A stretch of 64,000 bases of DNA from Bordetella parapertussis (GCA_943331005.2 CALQJX020000007.1:1-64000); one strand, 5' to 3'. Counted from the stretch's first letter, positions 26,344 to 35,592 are shown. The notes: generated from the sequence alone by a model not told the origin. A program made the numbers and translations.

Positions 26344-27540
26344 TTAAACTGTAGTTGCGGTTTTTGCAGCTTTCGCTTCTTTGCTTTTACGGTATATATT
26401 GAAGTGGATTGCCAGCAAAGACAACAAAAGCGGTATCAACTCTATTACCAGTCCCTGGATCTTGAATACATGCAGTAGCAGGGAAACAACAATAAGTAAC
26501 ATAGCTATGATCGCATACTTGTCTTTGTCCTTGGGTTTGGTAAAGGCAAGTATCAGATTGATAGGCATCGCCCAGAGCAAATTGAAGTTGTTGCCGCACG
26601 CCTGATGGTCTGTGCCCAGCCACATAAAGATCAGCAGGGAGCCCAGCAGTCCGCTTACCAGCAGCAGCAATACGCTCATAATGCGACCCAGTAATTTTAA
26701 TTTCTTTAAAGAAGTTCCGGCAATAGTAAGCAGCAACAGACAACTGGTGAGCAGCATGGGTAGATTGGCGCCAGGCGATACCGGTTTGCTGCCATCAAGA
26801 ATGAGTGTTGGAGGAGTGGCTACTTTTTTTCCATTGAGTGTGGCTCCATCCAATCCGTCGCTCAGATAGTCAGGCAGGAACATAATGTCCGAATTGGTCA
26901 TTTGCTTGTCTATCTTGCTACCAAGCAGAATATTTACGCCTACTCTTTCCCAATGCCTGCGGTAGAAGTATTTGTTGATGATGTCGCGGAAAGTAAGATT
27001 GCCTGCAGGAAGTGCGTTGCCGTAAACAAATCCACTGCCTAATGCGGTAGGGAAAATATCGCGTATGCGAGTGGCGCAGTTGTCAAAGAAGAAGTCATAT
27101 TTGTAATACCTGTTCTCTGGCTGCACATTTTCCTGCAAAAAGGCATTGATCTGTTCTTTTGCACTATCGCTTATTTCCAACACCTGCTCTTCTACACTGC
27201 GACCCAGTTCAGTGTATTCCATCATAAAATCGCCATAGTGGTAGCTGGCCACATAATAAGGTAGCTTGCCGCGCATGAACTTCATTTCGAAACCCTCGTC
27301 ATAACCATTGAACATGCCGTAGTTATAGACTATATCCCTGAGGTCACCCTGAATGGTGCTGTCTATAACGCGCACAGCAGTATGACCGAATATCTCATAA
27401 ACAAGCTCGCCTACACCGCAGGTGAGCAGGCTGATACGTAAATGGCTTTTTGTTGTTGTCTGCAAAGCAGCAGAGTCTGTCTGTGCACCTGCCCGGAAAG
27501 CCAACAGAGCCACAAGGATAAAAGAGAAGAGTCTTTTCAT
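26344..27540 (-). CDS. DUF4105 (Lnb-like N-terminal) membrane protein
   Basis: A 398-residue envelope protein. Signal peptide (about 1-19, MKRLFSFILVALLAFRAGAQ), then a periplasmic DUF4105 domain with LLTCGVGELVYEIFGHTAVR and the FFDNCATRIRD cysteine motif, and five C-terminal transmembrane helices (about 255-390). The His and Cys motifs resemble the thiol-hydrolase fold of the Lnb lipoprotein acyltransferase N-terminal domain, so an envelope lipid or peptidoglycan role is possible. The ATG at 27540 is used because the upstream frame to 27564 starts with a non-ATG codon and blurs the signal peptide. Confidence 0.82.
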   Translation of the reverse strand: MKRLFSFILVALLAFRAGAQTDSAALQTTTKSHLRISLLTCGVGELVYEIFGHTAVRVIDSTIQGDLRDIVYNYGMFNGYDEGFEMKFMRGKLPYYVASYHYGDFMMEYTELGRSVEEQVLEISDSAKEQINAFLQENVQPENRYYKYDFFFDNCATRIRDIFPTALGSGFVYGNALPAGNLTFRDIINKYFYRRHWERVGVNILLGSKIDKQMTNSDIMFLPDYLSDGLDGATLNGKKVATPPTLILDGSKPVSPGANLPMLLTSCLLLLTIAGTSLKKLKLLGRIMSVLLLLVSGLLGSLLIFMWLGTDHQACGNNFNLLWAMPINLILAFTKPKDKDKYAIIAMLLIVVSLLLHVFKIQGLVIELIPLLLSLLAIHFNIYRKSKEAKAAKTATTV

Positions 27541-27666
27541 CATGCTGCAAAATAACGAAACCAATACCTAAAGACTACTTTATAGGTGCAAAAGCTCGTT
27601 AAATTATTCTTTAACTGACTATCTTGTGGCAATGGGTTTTGTAACTTTAATATCTATAAGATATCT

Positions 27667-28140
27667 ATGAAGAAATTATTGTCTTCTGTTGCTGTAATAT
27701 TTTGTTTGTCGGTTGCCGGTAATGCACAGCAGCTTACTCAAGCTACCCGCCAATGCTGGAGCGGGGGAATAGCAGGCCGGCATGGCTGTAATTATTATTA
27801 CACATTGCTTTTTGACAAGGCTATGCGCATTGCCTTGCCAGACAAGGTATGGATTGACGGACAGATGGTGCAACTGGAAATAAAACAGTCGGCCAACAGT
27901 GCAGGTAATGTAAAAAAACAACTTACTAAAAAAGGTGTTCAATTTGAAATTGCTGTAGGTACTCAGTTCAATGATCAGACCATGTACCCCGATGGTGTAG
28001 CAACGGAGCAAAAACTAAATACAGCACCACCTATAAAATACGAAGGCATAGCACTGATCAGCTATAAGCTAAATGGCAAAACGAAGTATTTTGTAGTGAA
28101 GAAAATTTACAACGAATTGCCCAACGTTAATTACCCTTAG
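27667..28140 (+). CDS. Hypothetical secreted protein
   Basis: A 157-residue protein with a signal peptide (about 1-20, ending GNAQQ). The mature part begins QLTQATRQCWSGGIAGRHG, with two cysteines that could form a disulfide, then beta-rich segments. No family is recognised. A TAACTTTA element at 27642-27649, one base from the -7 consensus, lies 18 bp before the ATG. It is divergent from the DUF4105 gene and stands alone. Confidence 0.7.
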   Translation: MKKLLSSVAVIFCLSVAGNAQQLTQATRQCWSGGIAGRHGCNYYYTLLFDKAMRIALPDKVWIDGQMVQLEIKQSANSAGNVKKQLTKKGVQFEIAVGTQFNDQTMYPDGVATEQKLNTAPPIKYEGIALISYKLNGKTKYFVVKKIYNELPNVNYP

Positions 28141-28307
28141 AATCCGGGAAAATGGTTTTTTTAATAAAAGATGACAGATTGGCTCTAAGTAAAAGTTACT
28201 TTATTGAAGAAAAAACAGGGTGTTATGAAGTAAATAAAAAAAAATTGCATCGTAGTATATGTGAAATGTGATTTATTACTTATCTTGCTCCCACAAAACA
28301 AAATTGA

Positions 28308-28589
28308 ATGAAAAATTTCGTCTTACTAGCGTTTTTATCGATCGCATTATTTGGTGCAAATAGCGCCTCAGCACATGGAGATGACTCCAAATCCGAATCA
28401 GTAGAATTCCATTGCTACAAGGCTTGGAAGAAAGATTGGAAAAGCGACAAGAAAGAATACAAAGCAAAAAAGAAAATGTGCCAGGATAGGCCATTCGCTG
28501 CTGCTCGTAAGCACCGCAAAGCTCACAAAAAAGCTTGGAAGAGCGAAGTGAAAGAGCACAACCACACAAATTACTACCACTGGTATTAG
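28308..28589 (+). CDS. Small secreted Lys/Trp-rich protein with predicted N-terminal His
   Basis: A 93-residue protein with a signal peptide that most plausibly ends ASA at residue 22, leaving mature HGDDSKSES. The mature part contains two cysteines (about 36 and 59) and a repeated KAWKKDWK / KKAWKSE pattern rich in Lys, Trp and His, ending HNHTNYYHWY. No family is recognised. It has its own strong terminator. The Cys/His-rich protein at 29009 shares the ASAHG cleavage region. Metal binding is an inference. Confidence 0.72.
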   Translation: MKNFVLLAFLSIALFGANSASAHGDDSKSESVEFHCYKAWKKDWKSDKKEYKAKKKMCQDRPFAAARKHRKAHKKAWKSEVKEHNHTNYYHWY

Positions 28590-28595
28590 TAGATA

Positions 28596-28652
28596 TTTAG
28601 CTACAAATAGCCCTGCATCACAACTTCAGGGTTATTTGTAGCTATTTTTTTG
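28596..28652. terminator. Strong terminator after the Lys/Trp-rich gene
   Basis: Seventeen-base-pair stem AGCTACAAATAGCCCTG / CAGGGTTATTTGTAGCT (28599-28615 and 28627-28643, one G-T pair) with an 11-base loop, then a run of seven T. Confidence 0.95.
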
Positions 28653-28965
28653 CTTTTTCAGTATTTCATCTGCAGCATTTTACCTGTAGTTTGCTTTGCA
28701 AGTCAGTTTCTAATTGAAACTATACTGCGAAGATTTTTAGTTTATATCATTCCCGATATAGCTAATTTCAAATTTTCTTCCAATTTAATGTCTTGTCGGC
28801 AATTCTATACGATGAGATATACTCCGTAATGGCTATTCCTTTTACATTTCTATTCTGCTGTTAGTTGTTCCTTTTTGTCTGAGGCCATCGGTATATAGCC
28901 TGCATACTTATGAACTGTAGTTTGTAGATCTAGCTGTATGTTTCAAAGAAATGTATGGGCATAAA
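28653..28965. other. AT-rich intergenic gap
   Basis: A stretch of about 310 bp between two convergent terminators. No coding frame with a credible start and no recognised RNA is seen. A short inverted repeat AGTTTC/GAAACT is near 28707-28722. Confidence 0.4.
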
Positions 28966-28994
28966 AAAAGCCGCCCATAGGCAGCTTTCTTATA
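28966..28994. terminator. Terminator after the Cys/His-rich gene
   Basis: Stem AAAGCCGCC / GGCAGCTTT with one mismatch and a CATA loop; on the minus strand the stem is followed by a T-rich run, placing it 15 bp after the stop of the gene at 29009. Confidence 0.75.
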
Positions 28995-29008
28995 TCATTC
29001 AAACGAGA

Positions 29009-29359
29009 TTAGTCGTTGCTTTTACCTTCAGTGTGCAGGTGACCATGACCGCAGCAATCCTGGTGGTAACGGGCACGTGTATAAGTACGATCGCAAGATT
29101 TAGTACAAGCAGCTTTCTTGTCGCAGCAAGATTTGCTTTCGCCGGCACATTTCTTTTCGCATTTACCAGCGCACTCACCTTTGTGCTTAGAGTAGTATCC
29201 ATCAGGGCCGTAGATGTAGCCGTGATGACCCCAGGTAGCATGATGCTTAGGGCGGCAGCAATTGTCTTTCTGACAGCCACCATGTGCACTAGCAGTAAAT
29301 GAGTTGAACAGTGATAAGCATACTAACATAAGCATACTTGCGAAGATCCTTAGTTTCAT
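29009..29359 (-). CDS. Secreted Cys/His-rich protein
   Basis: A 116-residue secreted protein. Signal peptide about 1-25 ending TASA, so mature residue 1 would be His (HGGCQKDNCC). The mature part has twelve cysteines arranged as single and paired CC motifs (CAGKCEKKC, SKSCCDKKAACTKSC, YHQDCCGHGHLH) and many histidines, a composition typical of metal-binding or disulfide-knotted peptides. I know no named family for it. The gene has its own terminator. A metal-buffering or heavy-metal role is inferred from composition only. Confidence 0.75.
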   Translation of the reverse strand: MKLRIFASMLMLVCLSLFNSFTASAHGGCQKDNCCRPKHHATWGHHGYIYGPDGYYSKHKGECAGKCEKKCAGESKSCCDKKAACTKSCDRTYTRARYHQDCCGHGHLHTEGKSND

Positions 29360-29590
29360 ACAGTAAGTTTTTGTTTAGATTAAATAAGTTTGGTTGTTGG
29401 GGTATAAAGTTAGTACAAAATTGCTCAATTCAAAACAATTTGCTAATTTTTTTAGTAGTGTAAAATGTTGCTTAAAAGGCATTGATTATCAGTTGTTTAG
29501 CAGGCTATCTTCGTTGTTTATCAAGCTTAATAAATGAGTTGTGTGACAAATGTTACCTATGGTGCAACAGATTGTACTCATCTTTGAGAT

Positions 29591-30385
29591 ATGTTAGTAG
29601 CAGGATATGTTGCTTGTGTGCTTATAGGTTTATCTCTGGGGTTGGTTGGTGGTGGTGGTTCCATCCTCACTGTGCCTGTTCTTGTATACCTGTTTGGCAT
29701 AGATGCTATGCAGGCAACTTATTATTCTTTGTTTGTTGTGGGGGCTACCAGCTTCATAGGCGCATTGGGCAACTGGCGCAAAGGCAATGTGGTTTTGCAG
29801 GTAGCTTTGTTGTTTGGTATCACTTCTATCATTACTGTGCTGCTGGTAAGGCATTTTCTGGTTCCACTTATACCCGGTATATTATTTTCTGCAGGTAGTA
29901 TGGTTGTAACAAAGCAGATGGCTACTATGATACTGTTTGCTCTGCTGATGGTAGCTGCATCTGTATCTATGATAAGAGGCAGAAAAGAAGAAGTTGCTGA
30001 GCCACCGAAGGGCAGGAGCGTTTTAGTAAGGCTGGTGATGGCCGGCATAGGTATAGGTATTGTGACAGGCTTGCTGGGTGCAGGCGGAGGTTTCCTGCTT
30101 ATACCCGCAATGGTGTTGCTGCTGCAATTGCCCATGAAAAAAGCGGTTGGCACTTCGTTGCTAATTATTGCATTGAACTCGATGGCTGGGTTTGCCGGCG
30201 ATATAGGTACTATACATACTGATTGGACATTCTTGTTGCCCGTTACAGGTATTGCAGTTGGCGGTATTGTAGCAGGTACAATGCTTGCTACGAAAATACC
30301 AGGAGAACAATTAAAAAAGGGTTTCGGATGGTTTGTGCTGACCATGGGCATATTTATTCTCATTAAAGAAGTATTACTTGCGTGA
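29591..30385 (+). CDS. TauE/SafE-type sulfite exporter family protein
   Basis: Inner-membrane TSUP-family transporter of 264 residues with about eight hydrophobic segments arranged as two repeats; the glycine-rich starts GLSLGLVGGGGSILTVP (about 16-32) and GIVTGLLGAGGGFLLIP (about 155-171) mark each half. Family members export sulfite or other sulfur anions. It lies 74 bp before the lactamase-rhodanese gene on the same strand, supporting a shared sulfur function. The CATCTTTG element at 29579-29586 is very near the ATG, which would leave almost no leader. Confidence 0.88.
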   Translation: MLVAGYVACVLIGLSLGLVGGGGSILTVPVLVYLFGIDAMQATYYSLFVVGATSFIGALGNWRKGNVVLQVALLFGITSIITVLLVRHFLVPLIPGILFSAGSMVVTKQMATMILFALLMVAASVSMIRGRKEEVAEPPKGRSVLVRLVMAGIGIGIVTGLLGAGGGFLLIPAMVLLLQLPMKKAVGTSLLIIALNSMAGFAGDIGTIHTDWTFLLPVTGIAVGGIVAGTMLATKIPGEQLKKGFGWFVLTMGIFILIKEVLLA

Positions 30386-30459
30386 GATTGGTACAAATGT
30401 TCCTGACGGAGAAAAACAGAAAGCTGAATTTTGTAAAAAAATAAATAAACAACAGATTT

Positions 30460-31878
30460 ATGAAAATAGAACAGATCTATACGGGTTGCCTGGCACAAGG
30501 CGCATATTACATTGAAAGCAATGGCGAAGTTGCTATAATTGATCCGTTGAGGGAAGTACAACCCTACATTGAGAAAGCTAACAAAGATGGCGCTATGATA
30601 AAGTATGTTTTTGAAACACATTTTCATGCCGACTTTGTATCGGGTCATGTGGACCTGGCTGGTAAAACAGGTGCAGAGATCGTATATGGACCGGGTGCAG
30701 TTCCGGGTTTTGATGCTGTGATCGCAACAGATGGTCAGGAGTTCAGGTTGGGTGGTGCTATAATCAAGGTGCTGCATACGCCCGGTCACACTATGGAAAG
30801 TTCCTGCTTCCTGCTCACCGAAGAGAATGGAAAAACTACCAGCCTTTTCTCTGGCGATACGCTGTTTATTGGCGATGTAGGTAGGCCTGATCTGGCACAA
30901 AAAGCTGCTAGTATGACACAGGAAGAATTGGCAGGATTATTATTCGATTCGTTGAGGAATAAGATCATGCCATTGGCCAATGACATTATAGTATATCCTG
31001 CACATGGTGCAGGTAGTGCCTGTGGCAAAAATATGAGCAAGGAAACAACAGATACACTGGGCCATCAGAAAGAAAGTAACTATGCCCTGCGTACAGATAT
31101 GACCCGCGAAGAGTTTGTAAAAGAAGTAACCAACGGATTGATGCCCCCTCCCGCATACTTCCCGCTGAATGTGATGATGAACAAAGGTGGTTATGAGTCT
31201 ATAGATACCGTATTGGAAAGGGGAAGAAGGGCATTGTCTGTAGCTGCGTTTGAGGCAGCAGCCAATGAAACAGGTGCTATGTTGCTCGATACACGCGATG
31301 CGCAGTTGTTTGCTGCAGGTTTTGTGCCTGGTTCGGTGAATATTGGTATCAAGGGCAACTTTGCACCATGGGTTGGGGCACTCATCCCCGACATCAAACA
31401 GCAGATACTGCTGATAGCAGATCCCGGCACTGAAGATGAAGTGATAACAAGGCTGGCACGTGTAGGCTATGATTTTTGTATCGGATATCTGGATGGTGGC
31501 TATGCAGCCTGGAAAGAAGCCGGAAAAGAGATCGATACCATTGTTTCTATAAGTGCTGAAGAACTGGCTGCACGTCAGCAGGTATCAGACGAGATAGCGA
31601 TAGTAGATGTGCGCAAAAGAAGTGAGTTCCTGAGCGAGCACATACGTGGCGCTGTGAATACACCGCTTGATGATGTGAATGACAGTATGCAGCAACTGAA
31701 TAAGGATGACGCTTTTTATATACATTGTGCGGGTGGTTACAGGTCTATGATCTTTATCTCTATATTGAAAGCACGTGGCTATAAGAACCTGATAGATGTG
31801 AAGGGCGGTTTCAAATCCATAAAGGATTCAGCAAAGTTCTCCCTCACAGAATATGTTTGCCCAACTACGTTGCTGTAA
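30460..31878 (+). CDS. Metallo-beta-lactamase-rhodanese fusion, persulfide dioxygenase-like
   Basis: A 472-residue cytoplasmic fusion. The N-terminal metallo-hydrolase (1-250) has THFHADFVSGH, TPGHTMES, FSGDTLFIGDVGRPDL and YPAHGAG, the ETHE1-type pattern that oxidises glutathione persulfide to sulfite. Two rhodanese domains follow (about 265-355 and 370-465). The first lacks the active cysteine (LLIADPGTED), the second has it in YIHCAGGYRSM. With the sulfite exporter gene just upstream this makes a persulfide-to-sulfite disposal unit; the pathway is inference from family knowledge. Confidence 0.92.
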   Translation: MKIEQIYTGCLAQGAYYIESNGEVAIIDPLREVQPYIEKANKDGAMIKYVFETHFHADFVSGHVDLAGKTGAEIVYGPGAVPGFDAVIATDGQEFRLGGAIIKVLHTPGHTMESSCFLLTEENGKTTSLFSGDTLFIGDVGRPDLAQKAASMTQEELAGLLFDSLRNKIMPLANDIIVYPAHGAGSACGKNMSKETTDTLGHQKESNYALRTDMTREEFVKEVTNGLMPPPAYFPLNVMMNKGGYESIDTVLERGRRALSVAAFEAAANETGAMLLDTRDAQLFAAGFVPGSVNIGIKGNFAPWVGALIPDIKQQILLIADPGTEDEVITRLARVGYDFCIGYLDGGYAAWKEAGKEIDTIVSISAEELAARQQVSDEIAIVDVRKRSEFLSEHIRGAVNTPLDDVNDSMQQLNKDDAFYIHCAGGYRSMIFISILKARGYKNLIDVKGGFKSIKDSAKFSLTEYVCPTTLL

Positions 31879-31950
31879 TTGAACACTGGTAAATAGGTTA
31901 TAAGAAAAAATACAAACAAACAGTAAATAGTGAAAGTGAATATCGTTGTA

Positions 31951-32673
31951 ATGAATAGAGTGGTGCGGCATACGTTAGGGTATGCCGCATTCACTTTGCT
32001 TACAGTTATTCAGGTTCATGCACAGCACTATAACTGCTGGTTGCGTACAACAATACAAACAAATGTTGCTACCAAATGGCGAAATGATGCAGAGCTGCAA
32101 TTGCGCAGGCAGAGCATGGGCAGCGATATGAATATGCTGGAATACAGATCTCTTTATTCTTTCAGAGATTGGGTCTATTACAGCGGCTCGAAACACTGGA
32201 GGTTTGGTGTTTCTCCTGTTGGTTATTTCGGGGCGTATAAGACTACAATGGTGGCGGGTGATGAGCTAATCCCAATTAGGAAAGAATACAGGGTATCTGC
32301 CATGGCAGAGTATGAACGTACCATTTATAACAAACTAAAGGGTAGTTGCCGGTATGCAGCAGAGTCGAGGTGGTTTGATGATGGTAGTTATGGTTTACGG
32401 GAGCGTATAAGGCCGGGTATTCATCTAGACAGGGGCAGGGCAGTGGGTGTTAGTGCCTATTACGAACTATTGGTGAATACTATCCCCACGGCCAGTAGCA
32501 GGCTCATAGACCAGCACAGGGTCATTTTGAGTACATTGTTGTCGCCTGGCAAAAACTGTAAGGCAGAGCTGGGACTGATGTATATGCGCAGGTATGCAGG
32601 TGCCTTGCCCGGACACATTAACGAGGCTAATGTAGTATTGAATATCAGTTTCGGTGCAATGGGTAAAAAGTAA
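31951..32673 (+). CDS. DUF2490 family outer-membrane protein
   Basis: A 240-residue protein with a signal peptide (MNRVVRHTLGYAAFTLL to VHAQ) and alternating aromatic beta strands typical of the DUF2490 barrel-like family (WLRTTIQTNVATKWRNDAELQLR, split by its conserved lysine, and RERIRPGI). The ATG at 31951 is preferred to an in-frame GTG seven codons upstream. Function of the family is unknown. It follows the lactamase-rhodanese gene by 72 bp. Its stop codon abuts the stop codon of the convergent cupin gene with no base between. Confidence 0.8.
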   Translation: MNRVVRHTLGYAAFTLLTVIQVHAQHYNCWLRTTIQTNVATKWRNDAELQLRRQSMGSDMNMLEYRSLYSFRDWVYYSGSKHWRFGVSPVGYFGAYKTTMVAGDELIPIRKEYRVSAMAEYERTIYNKLKGSCRYAAESRWFDDGSYGLRERIRPGIHLDRGRAVGVSAYYELLVNTIPTASSRLIDQHRVILSTLLSPGKNCKAELGLMYMRRYAGALPGHINEANVVLNISFGAMGKK

Positions 32674-33171
32674 TTATCTGGTAAGTTCAGTTATTATAGC
32701 TTCATGGGAGGGATAGGCTGCTGTAAGTGCAGCCCTGTCGGCCAGCTCAAAGTCGGCAAAATCGAAACCCGGAGCCACAGTGCAACCGCATAGCGTATAG
32801 CCATCTTTTTCTTCTACTCTGGATCCGAACCAGCTACCGGCCTTTATCACCACGAAGGGCATAGTGCCATCCACGGTTCCCAGCAGGTGCTTACGCAGGC
32901 TGCCATCTGGCAATATTTCATAGATACAAAGTGTATCTCCATCGTAATGATGCCACAGCTCGTCTGATGCTATGCGGTGCAGTGCCGAAAATTCTCCTTC
33001 CTGTAGCAGAAAGTAAATACTGGTCATGGCATTGCGGGTGCCATTGTGTTCGGGAGTAAGTACCTCCCGGGGCAGGGTTAGCTCCGATCGGTATACCTCG
33101 CCAAATGCACCACCTTCCACATGAGCGGTGAGCATTAATTTATCCTTCCAATACTGTGCAGACCGGTTCAA
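32674..33171 (-). CDS. Cupin, DUF985 (cupin_5) family
   Basis: A 165-residue cupin. Conserved segments: AHVEGGAFGEVYRSE, TSIYFLLQEGEFSALHRIASDELWHHYDG (broken by the cupin metal histidines) and CTVAPGFDFADFELADR. The TTG at 33171 is taken as start: an in-frame stop lies three codons upstream, and the N-terminal AQYWKDKLML matches family N-termini that a later ATG would remove. Family function is not settled; some relatives bind nucleotide sugars. Convergent with the DUF2490 gene. Confidence 0.85.
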   Translation of the reverse strand: MNRSAQYWKDKLMLTAHVEGGAFGEVYRSELTLPREVLTPEHNGTRNAMTSIYFLLQEGEFSALHRIASDELWHHYDGDTLCIYEILPDGSLRKHLLGTVDGTMPFVVIKAGSWFGSRVEEKDGYTLCGCTVAPGFDFADFELADRAALTAAYPSHEAIITELTR

Positions 33172-33200
33172 AGTAAATTAGTTGAATTGTGCTGAAAAGA

Positions 33201-34142
33201 TCAGGCTGTTGGCTGATCATTTTTCTGTGCCTGCCATTTTTTGCGTCCTTCGCCTGCAAATACGTGGCGCTCGCTATGATAAGAAGAACGAACCAGCGGC
33301 CCGCTTTCCACATAATCGATACCCATTTTGTAGCCTTCCTCCCTGTAAAATGCAAATTCATCGGGATGCACAAAGCGGGCAACCGGCAGGTGTTTCTGGG
33401 TTGGTTGCAGGTACTGACCAATGGTCACTACATCACAGCCATTATCAGCAAGATTCTGCAGGGTTTGCAGTACTTCTTCCTTCTCTTCGCCCAGACCCAG
33501 CATTATGCCGCTTTTGGTACGCATACCGCCGTCTTTCAGCCGGCGAATCACTTCCATACTGCGGTGATACTTCGCCTGTATCCTCACTTTGCGGGTGAGG
33601 CGTTCCACTGTTTCTATATTATGAGATACTACCTCGGGGGCAACATCTATGATGCGTTGCAGATTGTCCCATTCGCCTTTGAAGTCGGGGATAAGTGTTT
33701 CCAGTGTCGTTTCCGGATTCAGCGCACGTACTGCCTTTATGGTGTTGGCCCATATTATGGAACCACCATCTTTCAGTTCGTCCCTGTCTACAGAGGTAAG
33801 TACTGCGTGTTTCACCTTCATCAGGTAAATGGCCTCTGCTACACGTTGCGGTTCATCCCAATCTACAGGGTCTGGCCTGCCGGTAGCTACTGCACAGAAG
33901 CCGCAGGAGCGGGTGCATATATTACCAAGTATCATAAAGGTAGCTGTGCCTTCACCCCAGCATTCGCCCATATTGGGGCAGTTGCCGCTTTCGCAAATGG
34001 TATGCAGCTTGTGTGTATCCACAAGGTTGCGCACATTGCGATAGCTTTCGCCGATGGGCAATTTAACACGGAGCCAATTCGGCTTTTTCTGACGCTCTGT
34101 AGCAGATGCTTCTGCTTTACTGATCACTGGCAATTCTTGCAT
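33201..34142 (-). CDS. lipA: Lipoyl synthase
   Basis: Radical SAM enzyme that inserts two sulfurs into protein-bound octanoate. Both clusters are visible: the auxiliary [12 protein letters not shown] (Cys 50, 55, 61) and the radical [11 protein letters not shown] (Cys 76, 80, 83), with the C-terminal RSSYHS segment that supplies the sacrificial-cluster serine. The start is set at the ATG at 34142 (MQELPVIS); a longer frame to 34205 would overlap the neighbouring gene by 41 bp. 313 residues is typical. Confidence 0.95.
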   Translation of the reverse strand: MQELPVISKAEASATERQKKPNWLRVKLPIGESYRNVRNLVDTHKLHTICESGNCPNMGECWGEGTATFMILGNICTRSCGFCAVATGRPDPVDWDEPQRVAEAIYLMKVKHAVLTSVDRDELKDGGSIIWANTIKAVRALNPETTLETLIPDFKGEWDNLQRIIDVAPEVVSHNIETVERLTRKVRIQAKYHRSMEVIRRLKDGGMRTKSGIMLGLGEEKEEVLQTLQNLADNGCDVVTIGQYLQPTQKHLPVARFVHPDEFAFYREEGYKMGIDYVESGPLVRSSYHSERHVFAGEGRKKWQAQKNDQPTA

Positions 34143-34164
34143 ATCGGGGTGCAAATTACGACCA

Positions 34165-34989
34165 TCACCAACGTTTCCCAAATTGGAAAGCCATGAAAAG
34201 GTCAATAAAGTATGGTTTTGATTCCTGATTGACCATCAGGACAACAGGTTCTGCGTAATAATCTATGCTGATACCGGTTTCTACACCCACTACTTTTTTC
34301 CTGTTGGCAGCAAAATCGAAATGGAGCATAGACTTGAAATGGCCTCCGGGTATCATTTTTATTTCACTCAGTCCGGTACCGAAACCGGCGCTGCCTGTAA
34401 TGAACGACTTAGCCAGGAACATAGTTTTGGAATCTTCTTCGTATTTAATGGCATTGGGGTCGCTATATACATTCAGGTAGTATGGTTTCTGCATGCCCAA
34501 TGAACCGCTTATCACATTCGACCAGTGTATGGAAACAGAACCCGGATCAGGTTTGCCGGCAAGCATTTTGCGGTAACCAATACCCAGTTTCAGGGCATAG
34601 AAGTTATTGATCTTTCCGTAAATGTATTTGGGATTTCCATTACCGTTATTGACCTCTGAAGTGAGTTTCTCTTGCTTATTGCTTTTTTTCTCAGAAAATT
34701 CCAGTTGCAGGTAGGTAACATTGTAGAACATATCTGCCTGTTTGGAATTAGTTGACTTTACCTTGCCCAGATCTACATAGGTGCTCCAGCCATTGGTGTG
34801 CAGCCTGTATCCGAAACTGGCTTCTCCGGTTATAGGTTTAGGGCCCTTGGGTGGCTGACGCATAGCAGCTGTAAGAGCTGGCTTTCCGGTAGTATCTGCA
34901 GATGACCTGAATACATCCTGTGCATGCGCAAAAATAGTAATGCACGTGCAGGGAACCAATAAGATCAAACTTCTGATAAGGCCCTTCAT
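34165..34989 (-). CDS. Hypothetical secreted or outer-membrane protein
   Basis: A 274-residue protein with a signal peptide (about 1-23, ending FAHAQ) and a body of alternating aromatic and polar residues ([34 protein letters not shown] at the end) that suggests an outer-membrane beta-barrel, with the terminal aromatic-basic motif. No family is recognised. The gene lies 22 bp before lipA on the same strand. Confidence 0.75.
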   Translation of the reverse strand: MKGLIRSLILLVPCTCITIFAHAQDVFRSSADTTGKPALTAAMRQPPKGPKPITGEASFGYRLHTNGWSTYVDLGKVKSTNSKQADMFYNVTYLQLEFSEKKSNKQEKLTSEVNNGNGNPKYIYGKINNFYALKLGIGYRKMLAGKPDPGSVSIHWSNVISGSLGMQKPYYLNVYSDPNAIKYEEDSKTMFLAKSFITGSAGFGTGLSEIKMIPGGHFKSMLHFDFAANRKKVVGVETGISIDYYAEPVVLMVNQESKPYFIDLFMAFQFGKRW

Positions 34990-35052
34990 AAAGACTTACT
35001 AAATTACTCATACTTATTCATCCAAAAAAATAAACTTCATCAGGCAGAGTCT

Positions 35053-35060
35053 TAACTTTG
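35053..35060 (+). promoter_or_regulatory. -7 box of osmC-like gene
   Basis: TAACTTTG matches TAnnTTTG exactly, 22 bp before the ATG at 35082. The apparent TTG start codon of a longer frame is the last part of this box, which argues for the ATG. Confidence 0.6.
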
Positions 35061-35081
35061 ATTTTTAACACTACCAAAACT

Positions 35082-35492
35082 ATGACCGCACACGTAACAT
35101 ATACCGGAGACCTGCGCACACAGGCAATACATGTAAGATCGGGCAGCGCTATAGAGACCGATGCGCCTGTAGATAATATGGGAAAAGGTGAGCGTTTCTC
35201 GCCTACAGATCTGGTGGCTACTGCTTTGGCCTCCTGTATCCTTACCACAATAGGCATTGCAGCACCGGTACATGAACTTGATATTGAAGGTGCAGAGTGC
35301 GAAGTGACCAAAATAATGGTCGCAGACCCTCGCCGCATTGGAGAAATTGTGATCAAAATGAGCTTCCCAAAGAGTAAGCCTTTTACCGAAAAACAGAAAA
35401 CCAAGATAGAGCATATTGCTTATACCTGTCCGGTATTAGCCAGTCTGCACCCTGATATGATAAAGACCATGACGTTTAAGTGGCCTGAATAG
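35082..35492 (+). CDS. OsmC family protein
   Basis: A 136-residue OsmC/Ohr-fold protein. GDLRTQAIHVRSG, FSPTDLVATALASCILTTIGI with the first conserved cysteine (split across the helix) and EHIAYTCPVLASL with the second cysteine give the peroxidatic pair of organic hydroperoxide reductases. The ATG at 35082 is used; an in-frame TTG at 35058 lies inside the promoter box. It is divergent from the secreted-protein gene and stands alone. Confidence 0.9.
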   Translation: MTAHVTYTGDLRTQAIHVRSGSAIETDAPVDNMGKGERFSPTDLVATALASCILTTIGIAAPVHELDIEGAECEVTKIMVADPRRIGEIVIKMSFPKSKPFTEKQKTKIEHIAYTCPVLASLHPDMIKTMTFKWPE

Positions 35493-35592
35493 TTCTTTCC
35501 GGTAAATTTATTTGATCTATACGCTACATAAACGGGTATTCACTCCTGATTGCGTGGCGTATTTATTTTAAATTTAAAATTATATTTAATAT

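Noticed and set aside
29722..30900. 392-codon minus-strand open frame
   Set aside because: Antisense to the TauE and lactamase-rhodanese genes; composition is low-complexity and unlike any protein.
33189..34196. 335-codon plus-strand open frame opposite lipA
   Set aside because: lipA has all cluster motifs; the opposite frame is a shadow.
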